In this document: positions 8,892 to 18,642 of the stretch, piece after piece
Layout of the letters: every line of letters begins with the position of its first letter
Position numbering within the stretch: position 1 is the stretch's first letter
Source: Rhabditoides inermis
Lineage: Eukaryota > Nematoda > Chromadorea > Rhabditida > Rhabditidae
Length of the DNA: 64,000 nt
Reading direction: 5' to 3'
NCBI GenBank assembly: GCA_963966185.1
Contig: CAWZYM010000483.1
Location: 1-64,000 of the forward strand
Made by a program: the position numbers and the translations under genes
The notes under the pieces: model-generated
What the model was told of the DNA's origin: nothing
The model's input: the letters and a program-made list of their open reading frames with translations, nothing else
Database searches by the model: none

Positions 8892-9364
8892 CGTGATTTG
8901 TCTTCATCCCAGTTCGAGATTGCGTCTTGAATTCGTTCAGGATCTGACATCAGGGGCATTCTCAATAATGATGCCCCTCGCATATCAATCACAAGGTTTC
9001 CAGCACCAATTATCCGATGAATAAAGGACTGCTTTAAGTCTACACCCGCTATTTCTTTCATCGGAATCTTGGTCAACGATCTGTTGATTACCCCTGTTTC
9101 AAATATCAATGTCCCATCGACCAATCGTGCTGTGGTGCAAATCCACTGAACATATGTGGCTATGAGTGATAGAAAGGCACATGCAATAATCGCATAGGCA
9201 AAATAGCGTGCATATTGTTGATAAATGTCGTCCAGTAGTGGGTTTAACGTGGCAATCTTTCCTATAATAATTAGGACTGATCCAGCGATGAACCATGGTA
9301 ACAACCGGTCAAAAAAGAATACCCAATGCATCTTGTATTCATTTTCATTTTTTGATTGTGCCAT
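8882..9364 (-). CDS. bPH2-type membrane protein (DUF304-like)
   Basis: Two hydrophobic segments (LLPWFIAGSVLIIIG and FAYAIIACAFLSLIATYVQ) are followed by a compact domain with the pattern FETGVINRSLTKIPMKEIAGVDLKQ split across beta strands. This is typical of bacterial PH-like domain membrane proteins. The ATG at 9364 gives the family-like N-terminus; an ATG at 9454 would add 30 residues of non-typical sequence, and neither has a strong ribosome site. It is convergent with dotM. Its role is unknown; PH-domain proteins of this type are found in many bacteria and are not specific to transfer. Confidence 0.7.
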   Translation of the reverse strand: MAQSKNENEYKMHWVFFFDRLLPWFIAGSVLIIIGKIATLNPLLDDIYQQYARYFAYAIIACAFLSLIATYVQWICTTARLVDGTLIFETGVINRSLTKIPMKEIAGVDLKQSFIHRIIGAGNLVIDMRGASLLRMPLMSDPERIQDAISNWDEDKSREL

Positions 9365-9490
9365 TCGATAATGAGCCCGTTCTATGACTATGGGAGATAT
9401 CGTATAATTGTTGTTGACCACTGAAACAACGTCAATGCTTATTCCTAAACCCATTTCACATATAAAAACACCTTCATTATATAATAACCA

Positions 9491-9533
9491 CGGATATAAC
9501 TTGATTAATATGGTTTAATAGCGTATATATCCG
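9491..9533. promoter_or_regulatory. Inverted repeat in the hipBA promoter (candidate HipB operator)
   Basis: CGGATATA (9491-9498) and TATATCCG (9526-9533) form an inverted repeat that ends six bases before the hipB start codon. The half-sites resemble the TATCC/GGATA elements bound by E. coli HipB, although their order and spacing differ. Autoregulation by the antitoxin is the likely function. Confidence 0.5.
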
Positions 9534-9538
9534 TTATT

Positions 9539-9910
9539 ATGAAGACACAAAAAGTTCCTTCCCTTCGCGCTCAGGCCGAACTTAAAAAGCTCGGTGCAGA
9601 TATAGCCACGGCTAGAAAAAAGCGGAAAATGACCCAGCAGCGCCTTTCCGATGGAGCAGGCGTGAATGTGGATACCATACGGCGACTAGAAAAAGGCCAG
9701 TCGGGTATATCTATTGGTGTCCTAGCCATGGTTCTCGTGACACTCGGTGAGCCCGATCGGCTCGGAAAAATGCTTGATATGGCTTCCGACGATATTGGTT
9801 TACTGCATGATGCGAATAGATTGCCAAAGCGCATTCGCAGGCCCCGAAATACTCACTCACACAGCGAACCGTCACAAGGCGTCACAAATGATAACGGAGA
9901 AGCGTTCTGA
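9539..9910 (+). CDS. hipB: HipB-like antitoxin, XRE-family regulator
   Basis: The protein has an N-terminal helix-turn-helix of the Cro/C1 (XRE) type at about residues 20-75, containing RKKRKMTQQRLSDGAGV and TIRRLEKGQSG. A longer-than-usual polar tail brings it to 123 residues. In HipBA systems this protein binds the promoter DNA and the HipA kinase and holds the kinase inactive. Its stop overlaps the start of hipA (9910). An inverted repeat lies immediately upstream. No clear ribosome site precedes the ATG. Confidence 0.85.
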   Translation: MKTQKVPSLRAQAELKKLGADIATARKKRKMTQQRLSDGAGVNVDTIRRLEKGQSGISIGVLAMVLVTLGEPDRLGKMLDMASDDIGLLHDANRLPKRIRRPRNTHSHSEPSQGVTNDNGEAF

Positions 9911-11217
9911 TGGCTCAGTCGGAGTTTAAAGTATGTATAGGCGATTCAGGGCTAGAGGTAGGAACGCTCTGGTTTGAAGCTGACGGATCAAGGCAGCATA
10001 GCACGTTCCAGTACAGCCAATCTTGGCTAAACAATGCTCGAAGATTTGCTATTGCTCCCTCGTTACCGCTGTTTGAGGATCGCTATTTTTTTAAAGCTGA
10101 AGGAGAGATGGGCTCGCCATTACCTCCCCCCCTTGCAGATGCGGCCCCGGATTCTTGGGGGCGAAACATTATCCGTCGACAGGCAAGGGCTATTTCTCCT
10201 AATTCCTCACCATTAAACGAATGTGATTATATCGCTGCGATCGATGACTTCACCCGCATAGGCGCTCTTCGCCTATTGGACCCAATAAGCCAGGAGTTTA
10301 TCGCAGCAAACACTGACCCGAAAAAGCATTATGAAATCCCCCCTTTATTGAAGCTCGACGAAATGCGCCGAATTATTGCCGCTGTAGAGAAGGACGACAT
10401 CGATGCAACAGACCAACTTCTAATGCGCAGTCTTGCAGCTGCGGCAGGATCATTAGGGGGCGCACGTCCTAAATGCTCTGTCATCGATGCAGATGGCGCG
10501 TTGTATATTGCTAAATTCACGTCTGTTAGAGACCAGATGCCAGTCGAAAATGCAGAGGTTATGACACTGGCGCTGGCACAACGGTGTGGCCTTAATACAC
10601 CCACAGCATTTTTGGACAAAAGCGGGGAACATGCAGTGGCACTCATTAGGCGATTTGACCGAAATGAAAGAGGCCGCTTACCCTATATCTCTGCTCAAAC
10701 CATGCTGGAAAGGCCTGACGCAACGTCAGGAACCTATGAAGAATTAGCGCAGTCAATCCGCGCCCATTCAGACAATCCACAGCGCGATCTGGGCGAACTG
10801 TTTAAGCGTATAGGTTTCACCATCTTGGTCTCGAACGTCGATGACCATCTAAAAAACCATGGGTTCCTTTATCAAGGAAATGATAAGTGGCGTCTCTCAC
10901 CGCTATTTGATGTAAACCCAGCGCCTGAACGCCACCGAGAACTAAAAACAGCGATATCAGAAATATCTGGCACTGCTGCCAGCATCGAGGCGCTTCTTGA
11001 TCATGCCGCTTTCTTCGATATCCAGGTTGACGATGCTACGCATTTTATCGCTGACATGGCCGAAACCATTTCTGACAATTGGCGCGATCTTGCTTCTCAA
11101 TATGGGATGAGTGGAAAAGATATCGCAGCTTTTCGTCCAGCATTTGAGCATGAGGAAATGTCGTTTGCGCGCAACCTACTCAATGAACAAGTTACCGGCT
11201 ACGATCCTGAGCCCTAG
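9910..11217 (+). CDS. hipA: HipA-family serine/threonine kinase toxin
   Basis: At 435 residues this is full-length HipA. It has an N-terminal subdomain (SLPLFEDRYF and GALRLLDP), the glycine-rich ATP loop GSLGGARPK at about 180-188, a lysine at about 202, the catalytic loop NVDDHLKNHG near 309-318 and the metal-binding LFDVNP near 332-337. All expected catalytic features are present, with no break. E. coli HipA phosphorylates glutamyl-tRNA synthetase; the target here is not known. With hipB it probably stabilises the replicon. It overlaps hipB and is followed by a strong terminator. Confidence 0.9.
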   Translation: MAQSEFKVCIGDSGLEVGTLWFEADGSRQHSTFQYSQSWLNNARRFAIAPSLPLFEDRYFFKAEGEMGSPLPPPLADAAPDSWGRNIIRRQARAISPNSSPLNECDYIAAIDDFTRIGALRLLDPISQEFIAANTDPKKHYEIPPLLKLDEMRRIIAAVEKDDIDATDQLLMRSLAAAAGSLGGARPKCSVIDADGALYIAKFTSVRDQMPVENAEVMTLALAQRCGLNTPTAFLDKSGEHAVALIRRFDRNERGRLPYISAQTMLERPDATSGTYEELAQSIRAHSDNPQRDLGELFKRIGFTILVSNVDDHLKNHGFLYQGNDKWRLSPLFDVNPAPERHRELKTAISEISGTAASIEALLDHAAFFDIQVDDATHFIADMAETISDNWRDLASQYGMSGKDIAAFRPAFEHEEMSFARNLLNEQVTGYDPEP

Positions 11218-11232
11218 ATGAACGGCCAACAA

Positions 11233-11263
11233 AAAAGCTCCCGAACCTATGGCGGGAGCTTTT
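11233..11263. terminator. Strong bidirectional terminator after hipA
   Basis: AAAAGCTCCCG (11233-11243) and CGGGAGCTTTT (11253-11263) form a perfect 11-bp stem with a 9-base loop, with A/T runs at both ends. It lies between the convergent ends of hipA (+) and the 112-aa gene (-), and should stop transcription from both sides. Confidence 0.9.
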
Positions 11264-11281
11264 GCTACTTCAAATCGGTAA

Positions 11282-11620
11282 TTATCCTTTATATCCACCG
11301 ATACCAACTAACTGCCCCTTTCCATTGGGCGCAGCTGGCGCACCAAGCTGAAAGGCAACCTTCGGATCCAACGCACCTGATTGAGCCATCAGCTGAGCCA
11401 TAACCGCTGGATTACTCACGTTAGTCATAGACCCTAGAAACTGCCTATGCGGCTGCTGCTCGAATGAACGCTTCATCATATTTTTGTTGAATTCAGCATT
11501 TTTTCTGCTGAGTTCAAGGATAGTTTCCACTGCGCTCAACTTTCTCTCGGTCGAGACACCACTCTTCCGCGCAAACGGAACGGTATTCTTTTTTCCAAAA
11601 ACCTTTGAGAAAACGCTCAT
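11282..11620 (-). CDS. Small protein at the end of the dotA-dotL operon
   Basis: The 112-residue protein starts at an ATG with a good AAGGA site. It has a basic N-terminus (VFGKKNTVPFARK), a helical centre (ETILELSRKNAEFNKNMMK) and a Gly/Ala/Pro-rich end. It has no signal peptide or membrane segment. It lies 51 bases downstream of dotL and is the last gene of that operon. A small coupling-protein partner is possible from position (Legionella DotL has several), but sequence does not show it. Confidence 0.6.
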   Translation of the reverse strand: MSVFSKVFGKKNTVPFARKSGVSTERKLSAVETILELSRKNAEFNKNMMKRSFEQQPHRQFLGSMTNVSNPAVMAQLMAQSGALDPKVAFQLGAPAAPNGKGQLVGIGGYKG

Positions 11621-11671
11621 ATCGAATATCCTTTCCTCTTTAAGATAGTTGAAATAATCAAAAAGTCAATT

Positions 11672-14158
11672 CTATTGTTGAGTTTCTTTTTCAACCAATA
11701 AATCAACGTCCTTCGTGATATTTGAATAAGCCTTCAACGTTTTAGATCGGGCCATCTCAATTATACCATTAGAGCTCTCTGAAACGGGCGGATTAAGCCA
11801 ACTCTCAACAACATTTGTCGCTGCTGAAACGTGCATATCTGTTATCGCGGACTCAACATTCGCGCCCTTTACGGCATTTTCGATAAGCAACGCTATTTCG
11901 TTCCGTAGACCGCCACTCTGGGATTTCTGGCGTTCTTTAAGGGCTTTTTTGTCATATTCTTCCAACCAATACCGTATCGCACTCGGCATTGGCTCAATGC
12001 CTTCGCTGTTACAGTATGCTAGAAACTGCTCGATGATATCGTTTCTAGTAATTTTCATAAGAGGGTCATTTTCAAGCTCGGCCCTAAAGCCGTCACTATC
12101 CATTTGGCTCACATGGGCCGATATCGCCTCATTCCGTGCGATAGTGTCTCTTTCACTGTCAGAGAATGCTTTAACTTGCACATATGGCACCAAGCGAAGC
12201 GTTTCCGGCTCTGGAACATCTCCTGTATAGAAAGCTGTGTATCGAACTACCCGAGCGCCCCCCATCCCTTCAGCTTTTGTACCCACTACCAGATGAAATT
12301 CACCATCCTGCTGCTGCATAAGATCATCCGCATTCAGACGACCGACCATTTCAACTGAACTTTCATTTGAAACATGAAAGCTGTCCAATCGTTGACGATC
12401 ATAGTGCATAGACTTAGAGACTTGCACCATCGCCTGGCCCGCCGCCCCATCAAATTTCTTAAAAGTCTCGGACTCCTTGCCGCCAGTCATTCGCCCCAAA
12501 TGTCGCAGATTGGTATTTTCCCAAGTCGCTTCACCTTCCGCTTTATCAGCTTTGGATAGCGATGGTAGATCCTGCGCACCAAAAGTTAGAGAAACGCCGT
12601 AAGATCTAGCCTGGGCCGGTGCAACCGCAAAACCCTTAACAACATAATAGCCATATTCATCGCAAGTAATGGATAGAGGCACTTTTGCATTCGATGGACG
12701 GCCTTCAATGATTTTTCTATAAGACCCCTCAAGAGGGGTATCCAATAGCGTGGCCAGAACCCCTTTGATCGAGGATACAGCCATTTTACCCAACTGCTCC
12801 ATACTGGCAGATGAACGCTCCAATGCAGGGAGCAAAACAAGCAGAATACGACGATTCAATAATATGTCGCGATAATTTATTTCGCCAATTTCATCATTAT
12901 AAATGTGGCCGTAATTAAATGTCAGATTACCTGTTGCCCTAACAAGCTGCATGGTAATGAAGCCGTGTTGCTCCAATACCTTTCCTCGTGTCTGTTCTGA
13001 ATTTTTCTTTTTTGCACCTTGCTCTGCTTGCTCATTTTGAGTTCTTGAACGCTCAAGTGAGTTATAATTATTCTGAAATACCTGGTAGGTATCTTCATCC
13101 ATACTCATAGGACGATGAGGCGTTTTAGGCTGCTCATACCCCGGTAGGTTGTTCATATATAGTCGTATAGCACCGCAATATTTCTCGTAAAGAATGTTAT
13201 AAAGCCGCCTATAATTTTCATCACCGTGCTTGAGGTCTATAATATTTCCATTCTGATCACGGAATATACCAAACCAAACGAGGTTCTCAATATTTTGCAA
13301 TATATAGTAGTCGCTTAGAAGCTGTGAATTGAATAGCAAAAGGCCCTTATCCGCCAAAAAAGACAAAGGAGGAGTAATGGCTTCCAGAAAAGATATAGCG
13401 CGACCTTGCCACATATCGGAGTTTCCGCCACCGGACCCACCATCAAGCAAGCTCACCATAAGTTCTGCTTTCATTGCCGCCGAACCTGACGACAATGGAT
13501 TAAACGTATTCGAACGCCTTGCATCTAATCCGGATGCAAAATCACGACCACCCATAATATAATTGAGAAGCTGCAAATCCTCTTCTCGTCCAAACACCCT
13601 GCAAATACGAAATACAGAGGCGAACGTCTTAGGATCTGATTTTCCGTCAACAATCATCGCGCCGGAATCGAGCACCATGGAATTGAACAGATTTCCCATA
13701 ATCTCTTCGGTTTTACCTGATCCGGTCGTTCCGACAACAAGTCGGTGAGTACGAACATCATTGGCTGTTGCCCAAATCTCCTCGTCGGTTTCCCTATCAT
13801 GGCCTAGATATATCAAGCCTTCGCCTGGCTTGCCGCCTGTAGAAGCGTCCTTAAAGGCCCGACCATTAGCGGCCTTCAGATAAGCAGGAACTCGAAAAGG
13901 GGCTTGCCATTTCCGACCGCCATACAGAAACTTCATGAGATAGGTGGTTAAAGCAACCGCAAATCCTAATTCCCCCGCGAGCGGTATAAAAAGCCCCACC
14001 GTTACCACGAGACCGAAGAGGGACAGAAAGAAAGCCATCGTACCAAAAGGTGTGTCCAGCGCCGCATTCAGGCGCTGGCCAAGTGTTCTTACATCGTCTC
14101 TCCTGCTCGAAGGCCGTATTTCCTGAGTTCGAGATACTCCCTGATATCCAGACGCCAT
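11672..14158 (-). CDS. dotL: DotL/IcmO/TrbC-like type IV coupling ATPase
   Basis: Two N-terminal membrane segments (about residues 38-80) precede a VirD4-like ATPase domain with Walker A GTTGSGKT at 143-150 and a Walker B-like strand ITCDEYGYY near residue 500. The 828-residue length matches DotL/TrbC. The protein recognises DNA-relaxase complexes or protein substrates at the inner membrane and feeds them to the channel. The C-terminal part after about residue 640 is helical and charged, where Legionella DotL binds its adaptor proteins. It follows dotA by three bases on the same strand. Confidence 0.92.
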   Translation of the reverse strand: MASGYQGVSRTQEIRPSSRRDDVRTLGQRLNAALDTPFGTMAFFLSLFGLVVTVGLFIPLAGELGFAVALTTYLMKFLYGGRKWQAPFRVPAYLKAANGRAFKDASTGGKPGEGLIYLGHDRETDEEIWATANDVRTHRLVVGTTGSGKTEEIMGNLFNSMVLDSGAMIVDGKSDPKTFASVFRICRVFGREEDLQLLNYIMGGRDFASGLDARRSNTFNPLSSGSAAMKAELMVSLLDGGSGGGNSDMWQGRAISFLEAITPPLSFLADKGLLLFNSQLLSDYYILQNIENLVWFGIFRDQNGNIIDLKHGDENYRRLYNILYEKYCGAIRLYMNNLPGYEQPKTPHRPMSMDEDTYQVFQNNYNSLERSRTQNEQAEQGAKKKNSEQTRGKVLEQHGFITMQLVRATGNLTFNYGHIYNDEIGEINYRDILLNRRILLVLLPALERSSASMEQLGKMAVSSIKGVLATLLDTPLEGSYRKIIEGRPSNAKVPLSITCDEYGYYVVKGFAVAPAQARSYGVSLTFGAQDLPSLSKADKAEGEATWENTNLRHLGRMTGGKESETFKKFDGAAGQAMVQVSKSMHYDRQRLDSFHVSNESSVEMVGRLNADDLMQQQDGEFHLVVGTKAEGMGGARVVRYTAFYTGDVPEPETLRLVPYVQVKAFSDSERDTIARNEAISAHVSQMDSDGFRAELENDPLMKITRNDIIEQFLAYCNSEGIEPMPSAIRYWLEEYDKKALKERQKSQSGGLRNEIALLIENAVKGANVESAITDMHVSAATNVVESWLNPPVSESSNGIIEMARSKTLKAYSNITKDVDLLVEKETQQ

Positions 14159-14161
14159 AGC

Positions 14162-16486
14162 TTAACCGGCCCTGCCGCCGCCACCGGCACCAAGTCGCCT
14201 CGTGAGGAAACGACTTGATCCCTTTTCAATAAGTCCACCTACGTCTTTGCCAAGAGCACTCGTCCGTTGACCCATTTGATTAACAGACCCCTCCATCGCA
14301 CCAGTAGCTCGCCCTGTCGGATTAAGTGCATTTGTCGTTGCATCGCCAATGCTGTTTTGACCAAGCATCTGGACACGCACGCCAACAAATTCCATCACCG
14401 CATCGCAAAGCCCTGTGATCAACGCAGCGCAATTCGTGACCAGAACCATAACCGTCAAGACATACATGCCGATCAGCCCAAATGCCAAAAACATATTCGT
14501 AAGATCGTTCTCGGGCGCAATAACCATATAAATGCCCGTAAACATGATGTTTACAAAGTCCAGTCCGACACGGAGAACCAAGAAACACGCCAATAAGCCA
14601 ATCACCATGAGAACTGGCCGCAAGAAAACGCCAATCATCAGCAACAAACCTTGTTTGTTTGTTCCGATCATATCGTTTGTCTTATGAGGCGCGAAAGCTA
14701 AGAGAGTCCATATAGGGGCCGCCACTACCGCCTCTATTGCCATAATCACCCAGCCAACTACCCCTGATAAATAATAGGCAAAAGGCAAGAAGGGTAGAAT
14801 TATGCAGAGGATCACACCCAGGATGATCAGTGCATACCCAAAATAGCTGATGACATCACTTATATAGCTGGATCCCATAGAGATGGCTATTGAAGCTGGC
14901 ACTGCGCCTGTACTAGCAACGCCAATGGCTGCGCCCTGACCAAGAAGGTTTGCTACCCAGGCACCAGCCGCAGTCACACCACCTGCCAATGTTACGTTCT
15001 GTCCGAGCTCTTGAATTTCAATGAGAGGATCATTCCACCGCTCACTTTGATCGCTGGATTTCGATGCGTCAAACATTGTTGAATAAATTCTTTGCATGGC
15101 AAGAATTGACGACTCTGTCTGATTATTTGCGGCCACCTTTTCAAGAGTGGTTGTTGATGTTGGATTTGGTTCACCCGCTTCAACATATGCTCCATCCAGC
15201 TGCGTCAAATAATCAAAGTCTTGGTCAACCGATGCAAAAAGGCGTTTTTCTGTATCTGAATACCCAAAAAGTGAACCTAATACCCTTGTACCAGCGGTCT
15301 TCGGGCTCACTTCACCATTGTTAACAAATTCCAATTGGTTTCGCGCACTGTTGAGCTTTGTAATGTAGCTTGCAAGAGCCCTTTGCCATGTTGCCGCAAA
15401 CATCCAACCGTTTGTCGTCGTGGATTCAAGAAAACTTTTCTTCAGCTGTTCGAGATTTTTGGCAGATTCGCTACTCGTAACACCACTCGTCACGCCAGAA
15501 ATAAAATTACCTGTCGCTTGGCCAACTGCTTGTTTTATCTCTGTTTTGTACTTGTTGGTATCGCGTTTTCCTTCGTATATTTCAGTAGCAATTTTTTTAG
15601 CAACCGCATCCAGTTCCTTGAACGAATTCATACCATTTTCAAGAACCGTGCGCTCCGTCATCTGTGTCAGTGCTTCCGCAAATGGCTGAGTTTGGTTGTA
15701 GATATCAGTCTCTATTTTTTGAGCGATATCGCCGCGTGCCAACAGCGTCGTACGGCCACACATTGACATACGATAATCGTACTGGGCCTTCGATCCAAAA
15801 TACCATTCGATTTTTGTGGAATCTGAAAACTTATGCTGGTTCTGGCCAGGTGACTGTTGACGCCCAAAACGATCTACAGAGAAAGGGCCTTGCGCCGATA
15901 GCGCATCGTCTCCTGTACCCAACGTTTTGGAAATATTATTGGCATGCAAAACGCACAAGTGACCTGATACACGAGTTGCTAAAACACCAGCCATCTTCCG
16001 GGCCGTCAGATAGGAATCTCCGCGATCAATGGACGATGCGGTATAAGAGGCCTTTGTCTGCATTTCAGACGCGACTGACGTCCAGACAGTATCTCCTAAT
16101 CCTGATCCCCATAGAAGAAGCTGAATGATCAAGATTTGAATAACAGAAAATCCGCCACTCACCGGCAAAAGAAGTCCTGCACCCACACCAGCACGCAGGG
16201 CCGTCACAGATACATTGTTCTCTCGTCCTCCTACCTCACCATCCCGCGCCGTATCAAGAAACAGCTGATACATCATGAAAGCGGCGATGATCGTGGCGAA
16301 AAACAAGATTGCAATATTGAAGGTTCCAAGGACAGACGCAAGAACGGCATGCCCCGTCTGCTGGCCAGGATCCCCACCAAGCAGTTTTATGACTGTTTCG
16401 CCAAAAATACGCCGCAGAATATCAACTGCGTAGTCGCTTTCAGTTGGTGTGAACAACTCTACAGCGGTAGGATTTTCCCCGGCCAT
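14162..16486 (-). CDS. dotA: DotA/TraY-like inner-membrane protein
   Basis: This 774-residue protein has a membrane segment near residues 55-75, another near 105-125, a long loop of about 400 residues on the other side, and a cluster of membrane segments from about residue 500 to 690. This is the architecture of DotA of Legionella and TraY of IncI plasmids, polytopic inner-membrane components of type IVB systems. The loop contains cysteines (GHLCVLH and SMCGRTT). The C-terminal tail is polar and Gly/Arg-rich. It lies immediately upstream of dotL, an order also found in IncI (traY near trbA-C). Confidence 0.88.
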   Translation of the reverse strand: MAGENPTAVELFTPTESDYAVDILRRIFGETVIKLLGGDPGQQTGHAVLASVLGTFNIAILFFATIIAAFMMYQLFLDTARDGEVGGRENNVSVTALRAGVGAGLLLPVSGGFSVIQILIIQLLLWGSGLGDTVWTSVASEMQTKASYTASSIDRGDSYLTARKMAGVLATRVSGHLCVLHANNISKTLGTGDDALSAQGPFSVDRFGRQQSPGQNQHKFSDSTKIEWYFGSKAQYDYRMSMCGRTTLLARGDIAQKIETDIYNQTQPFAEALTQMTERTVLENGMNSFKELDAVAKKIATEIYEGKRDTNKYKTEIKQAVGQATGNFISGVTSGVTSSESAKNLEQLKKSFLESTTTNGWMFAATWQRALASYITKLNSARNQLEFVNNGEVSPKTAGTRVLGSLFGYSDTEKRLFASVDQDFDYLTQLDGAYVEAGEPNPTSTTTLEKVAANNQTESSILAMQRIYSTMFDASKSSDQSERWNDPLIEIQELGQNVTLAGGVTAAGAWVANLLGQGAAIGVASTGAVPASIAISMGSSYISDVISYFGYALIILGVILCIILPFLPFAYYLSGVVGWVIMAIEAVVAAPIWTLLAFAPHKTNDMIGTNKQGLLLMIGVFLRPVLMVIGLLACFLVLRVGLDFVNIMFTGIYMVIAPENDLTNMFLAFGLIGMYVLTVMVLVTNCAALITGLCDAVMEFVGVRVQMLGQNSIGDATTNALNPTGRATGAMEGSVNQMGQRTSALGKDVGGLIEKGSSRFLTRRLGAGGGGRAG

Positions 16487-16507
16487 AATTCCCTCTTTGG
16501 CTTAATA

Positions 16508-18019
16508 TTAAACCGCTATTTCGGTGCTGGATCGCAATTCTTCTTCTTCATCGAGTCGATTATCCTTCGACAAAGATATCAATTCGCCAAGTTTAAGAAC
16601 GAACTTTTCAGTCAGTTCTTTAGGAGGAGCGTAATCGAAACCACCATTCATCATGGTTGCCCCACCTGCCGATCGGTACTCACTATCCCCTTGCCCGCGC
16701 ATATAGTCAGCGAGAGCCGCTTCGAATGTTCTTGCGATCATTTCGCTTGGGCTATTCAAATAGTCCAGACGTTCCGGACGTAGACCAGCGCGTGCCGTAA
16801 CATCTTGTATGAAGGACCGTATCTCTGTCTGGTCCAGCAACAGATTTTCTATTTCGTCGGCTTCTACATATTCACGATGGCTATAATCTATCGCATGGCC
16901 CATTTCATGGGCCACCACCCCCACTGCATGCGGGGAAAACTTTACCGTTCGGAAAGTCATTTTGCTGCCATCGACCACTAATTGCCGAGTGCTCATGTAA
17001 CCCAAAGCATCCGCTAGTCCAATGCGCTTACCCAGATGAAATGTGATGCTATTTCCGAACAAGTCCCGTGCGGGTACACCAATCATTCTTGCCGACTGGG
17101 CAATAGCCTGGCTTACTCTCTCAAATAAGCTCTCTTTCCAGCTACGCGGCATGGCAGGGTCTGAAATGAATTTCGTACCGTAAGACTCAACATCGCTTGC
17201 TGGGGCCCCAAATGACTTAGAATCCCAGATCGCGAAATTCGCTTCGACGGCTCTTGTAAATGCCCTGTAAAAATAGGGTTCATCCCAGTCCTGCGAGAGC
17301 GATGAAAAGGACTTAAAATTTGCTTGAAGCTTTTTCGCTACCGTGAGGCCATAACGATCGGAAGGCACATCTTCATTTAAGACAGGAAGTTGCGAACCAG
17401 TTTCCGCAGCCGTCACAAGCTGATCGTGATATTTCGCAGCTGTTTCGCCGGCTGATTTTGTGCGCTCGATCGCAGATATCATCGACGCCGTAGCATCGAA
17501 ATACCCAACACTTTTGGCTAAGTCGTGCCAAATCTGTATTGCCTGCCCATTGAATAGCGTTGGCGCACTCGAAACGCCCATGATTTTTTGTGCAGCCTCA
17601 ATACGATCAAGAATACGCTTTCTTTTTTCGGGAGCGAGGATCAATTTCAAATCAGCTTCGACAGATGCAGAGGGCGGATATAATCCTTGATCATCGACAA
17701 TAATTAATGGCTCAGAGAAGCCCTTGAGTTCTTCATTCTGAGTAAGCTTATGTCGATCGACTTTTGCGCGAACAATTTCTTCGCGATCAAAAAACGGCTC
17801 CAGTGCATTCACAATGGAGGATGTTCTGTTGAAAGGACGATAGTTTCGAAACTCAACACCAGGTTTTTCAGTCGATCCTACCCACCCTTCACCAGTTGCA
17901 AGACTTATAATCGTCGTATCAACGGGTTGTTTAAGAGTAAGCTTAAGATAGAAGGCACCGGATTCTTCCTGAGAGCGCTCTAACTTGCCATTATGGCTGC
18001 TAAGATCGAACCATTTCAT
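16508..18019 (-). CDS. LPD1-like zinc metallopeptidase-type protein
   Basis: The 503-residue protein carries HEMGH at residues 371-375 and a likely third ligand in SPSEMIARTFEAA at about 423-435. This combination is typical of the LPD1 domain of large polyvalent proteins found on phages and conjugative elements. The N-terminal 300 residues match nothing I recognise. The last residues (DEEEELRSSTEIAV) form an acidic patch before a short tail, similar to the glutamate-rich signals of type IVB substrates. It lies 21 bases upstream of dotA. Delivery through the channel is inference; the metal-site motif is seen directly. Confidence 0.7.
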   Translation of the reverse strand: MKWFDLSSHNGKLERSQEESGAFYLKLTLKQPVDTTIISLATGEGWVGSTEKPGVEFRNYRPFNRTSSIVNALEPFFDREEIVRAKVDRHKLTQNEELKGFSEPLIIVDDQGLYPPSASVEADLKLILAPEKRKRILDRIEAAQKIMGVSSAPTLFNGQAIQIWHDLAKSVGYFDATASMISAIERTKSAGETAAKYHDQLVTAAETGSQLPVLNEDVPSDRYGLTVAKKLQANFKSFSSLSQDWDEPYFYRAFTRAVEANFAIWDSKSFGAPASDVESYGTKFISDPAMPRSWKESLFERVSQAIAQSARMIGVPARDLFGNSITFHLGKRIGLADALGYMSTRQLVVDGSKMTFRTVKFSPHAVGVVAHEMGHAIDYSHREYVEADEIENLLLDQTEIRSFIQDVTARAGLRPERLDYLNSPSEMIARTFEAALADYMRGQGDSEYRSAGGATMMNGGFDYAPPKELTEKFVLKLGELISLSKDNRLDEEEELRSSTEIAV

Positions 18020-18030
18020 TTGAGAATGCC

Positions 18031-18642
18031 TTAATCTTTAAAGAGATCATCATCAGATGAACCATCTCCGGTTTCACCTTGATCATTCACCGATGCATCA
18101 TCATCGTCTAAAATAGCGCTGAGTTTTTCCTCAGTTGCAGTTATCATCACGCGAGTTCTACCGCCCCCGTCACCCCGAACGACTTCAGTTATTCGGCTCG
18201 CGAACTGCTCATCACTGAGTTGTGTTTTCAGGACAATATCATCATCCTTATCCAGTATCTCGCCACCGTACTGGTAAGATATTTCGTCGGCACTGCCTTG
18301 TTTAGGAACATTTAAAAGTGCACACGCCTCAATTCTCATGCTGGCAACATCGCTGCCTGTGCCTACTGAAAAAAGAAAGCCGGTATCAGTATTTAATTTT
18401 TCAGCGTAAGCCCACAAAACACAAACAGGGTCAGCCGTACTTGTATCGTGCACCAAATACAAAATATAATCATTGTTAATAAGAGCGGGAACGACTTCTA
18501 ATGAACGCATCTGGTCCTTTGTTAATACTTTCATATCAACAATAGCTTTTCGTAGCTCTTCAATCGACGGGCGTGCTTTGAGCGTCTTAGTGCGGGCAGT
18601 ATTTATTAAACCTGCATCTTCTGTCGTTACAGTGTGCATCAT
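18031..18642 (-). CDS. Hypothetical acidic protein (203 aa)
   Basis: The N-terminal 150 residues look like a compact globular domain (HDTSTADPVCVLWAYAEK, FSVGTGSD). The last 40 residues are dominated by aspartate (DDDDASVND and SSDDDLFKD). There is no signal peptide or membrane segment. The start overlaps the stop of the preceding 88-aa gene, so the two are translationally coupled. It precedes the LPD1-like peptidase gene by 11 bases. No family recognised. Confidence 0.65.
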   Translation of the reverse strand: MMHTVTTEDAGLINTARTKTLKARPSIEELRKAIVDMKVLTKDQMRSLEVVPALINNDYILYLVHDTSTADPVCVLWAYAEKLNTDTGFLFSVGTGSDVASMRIEACALLNVPKQGSADEISYQYGGEILDKDDDIVLKTQLSDEQFASRITEVVRGDGGGRTRVMITATEEKLSAILDDDDASVNDQGETGDGSSDDDLFKD

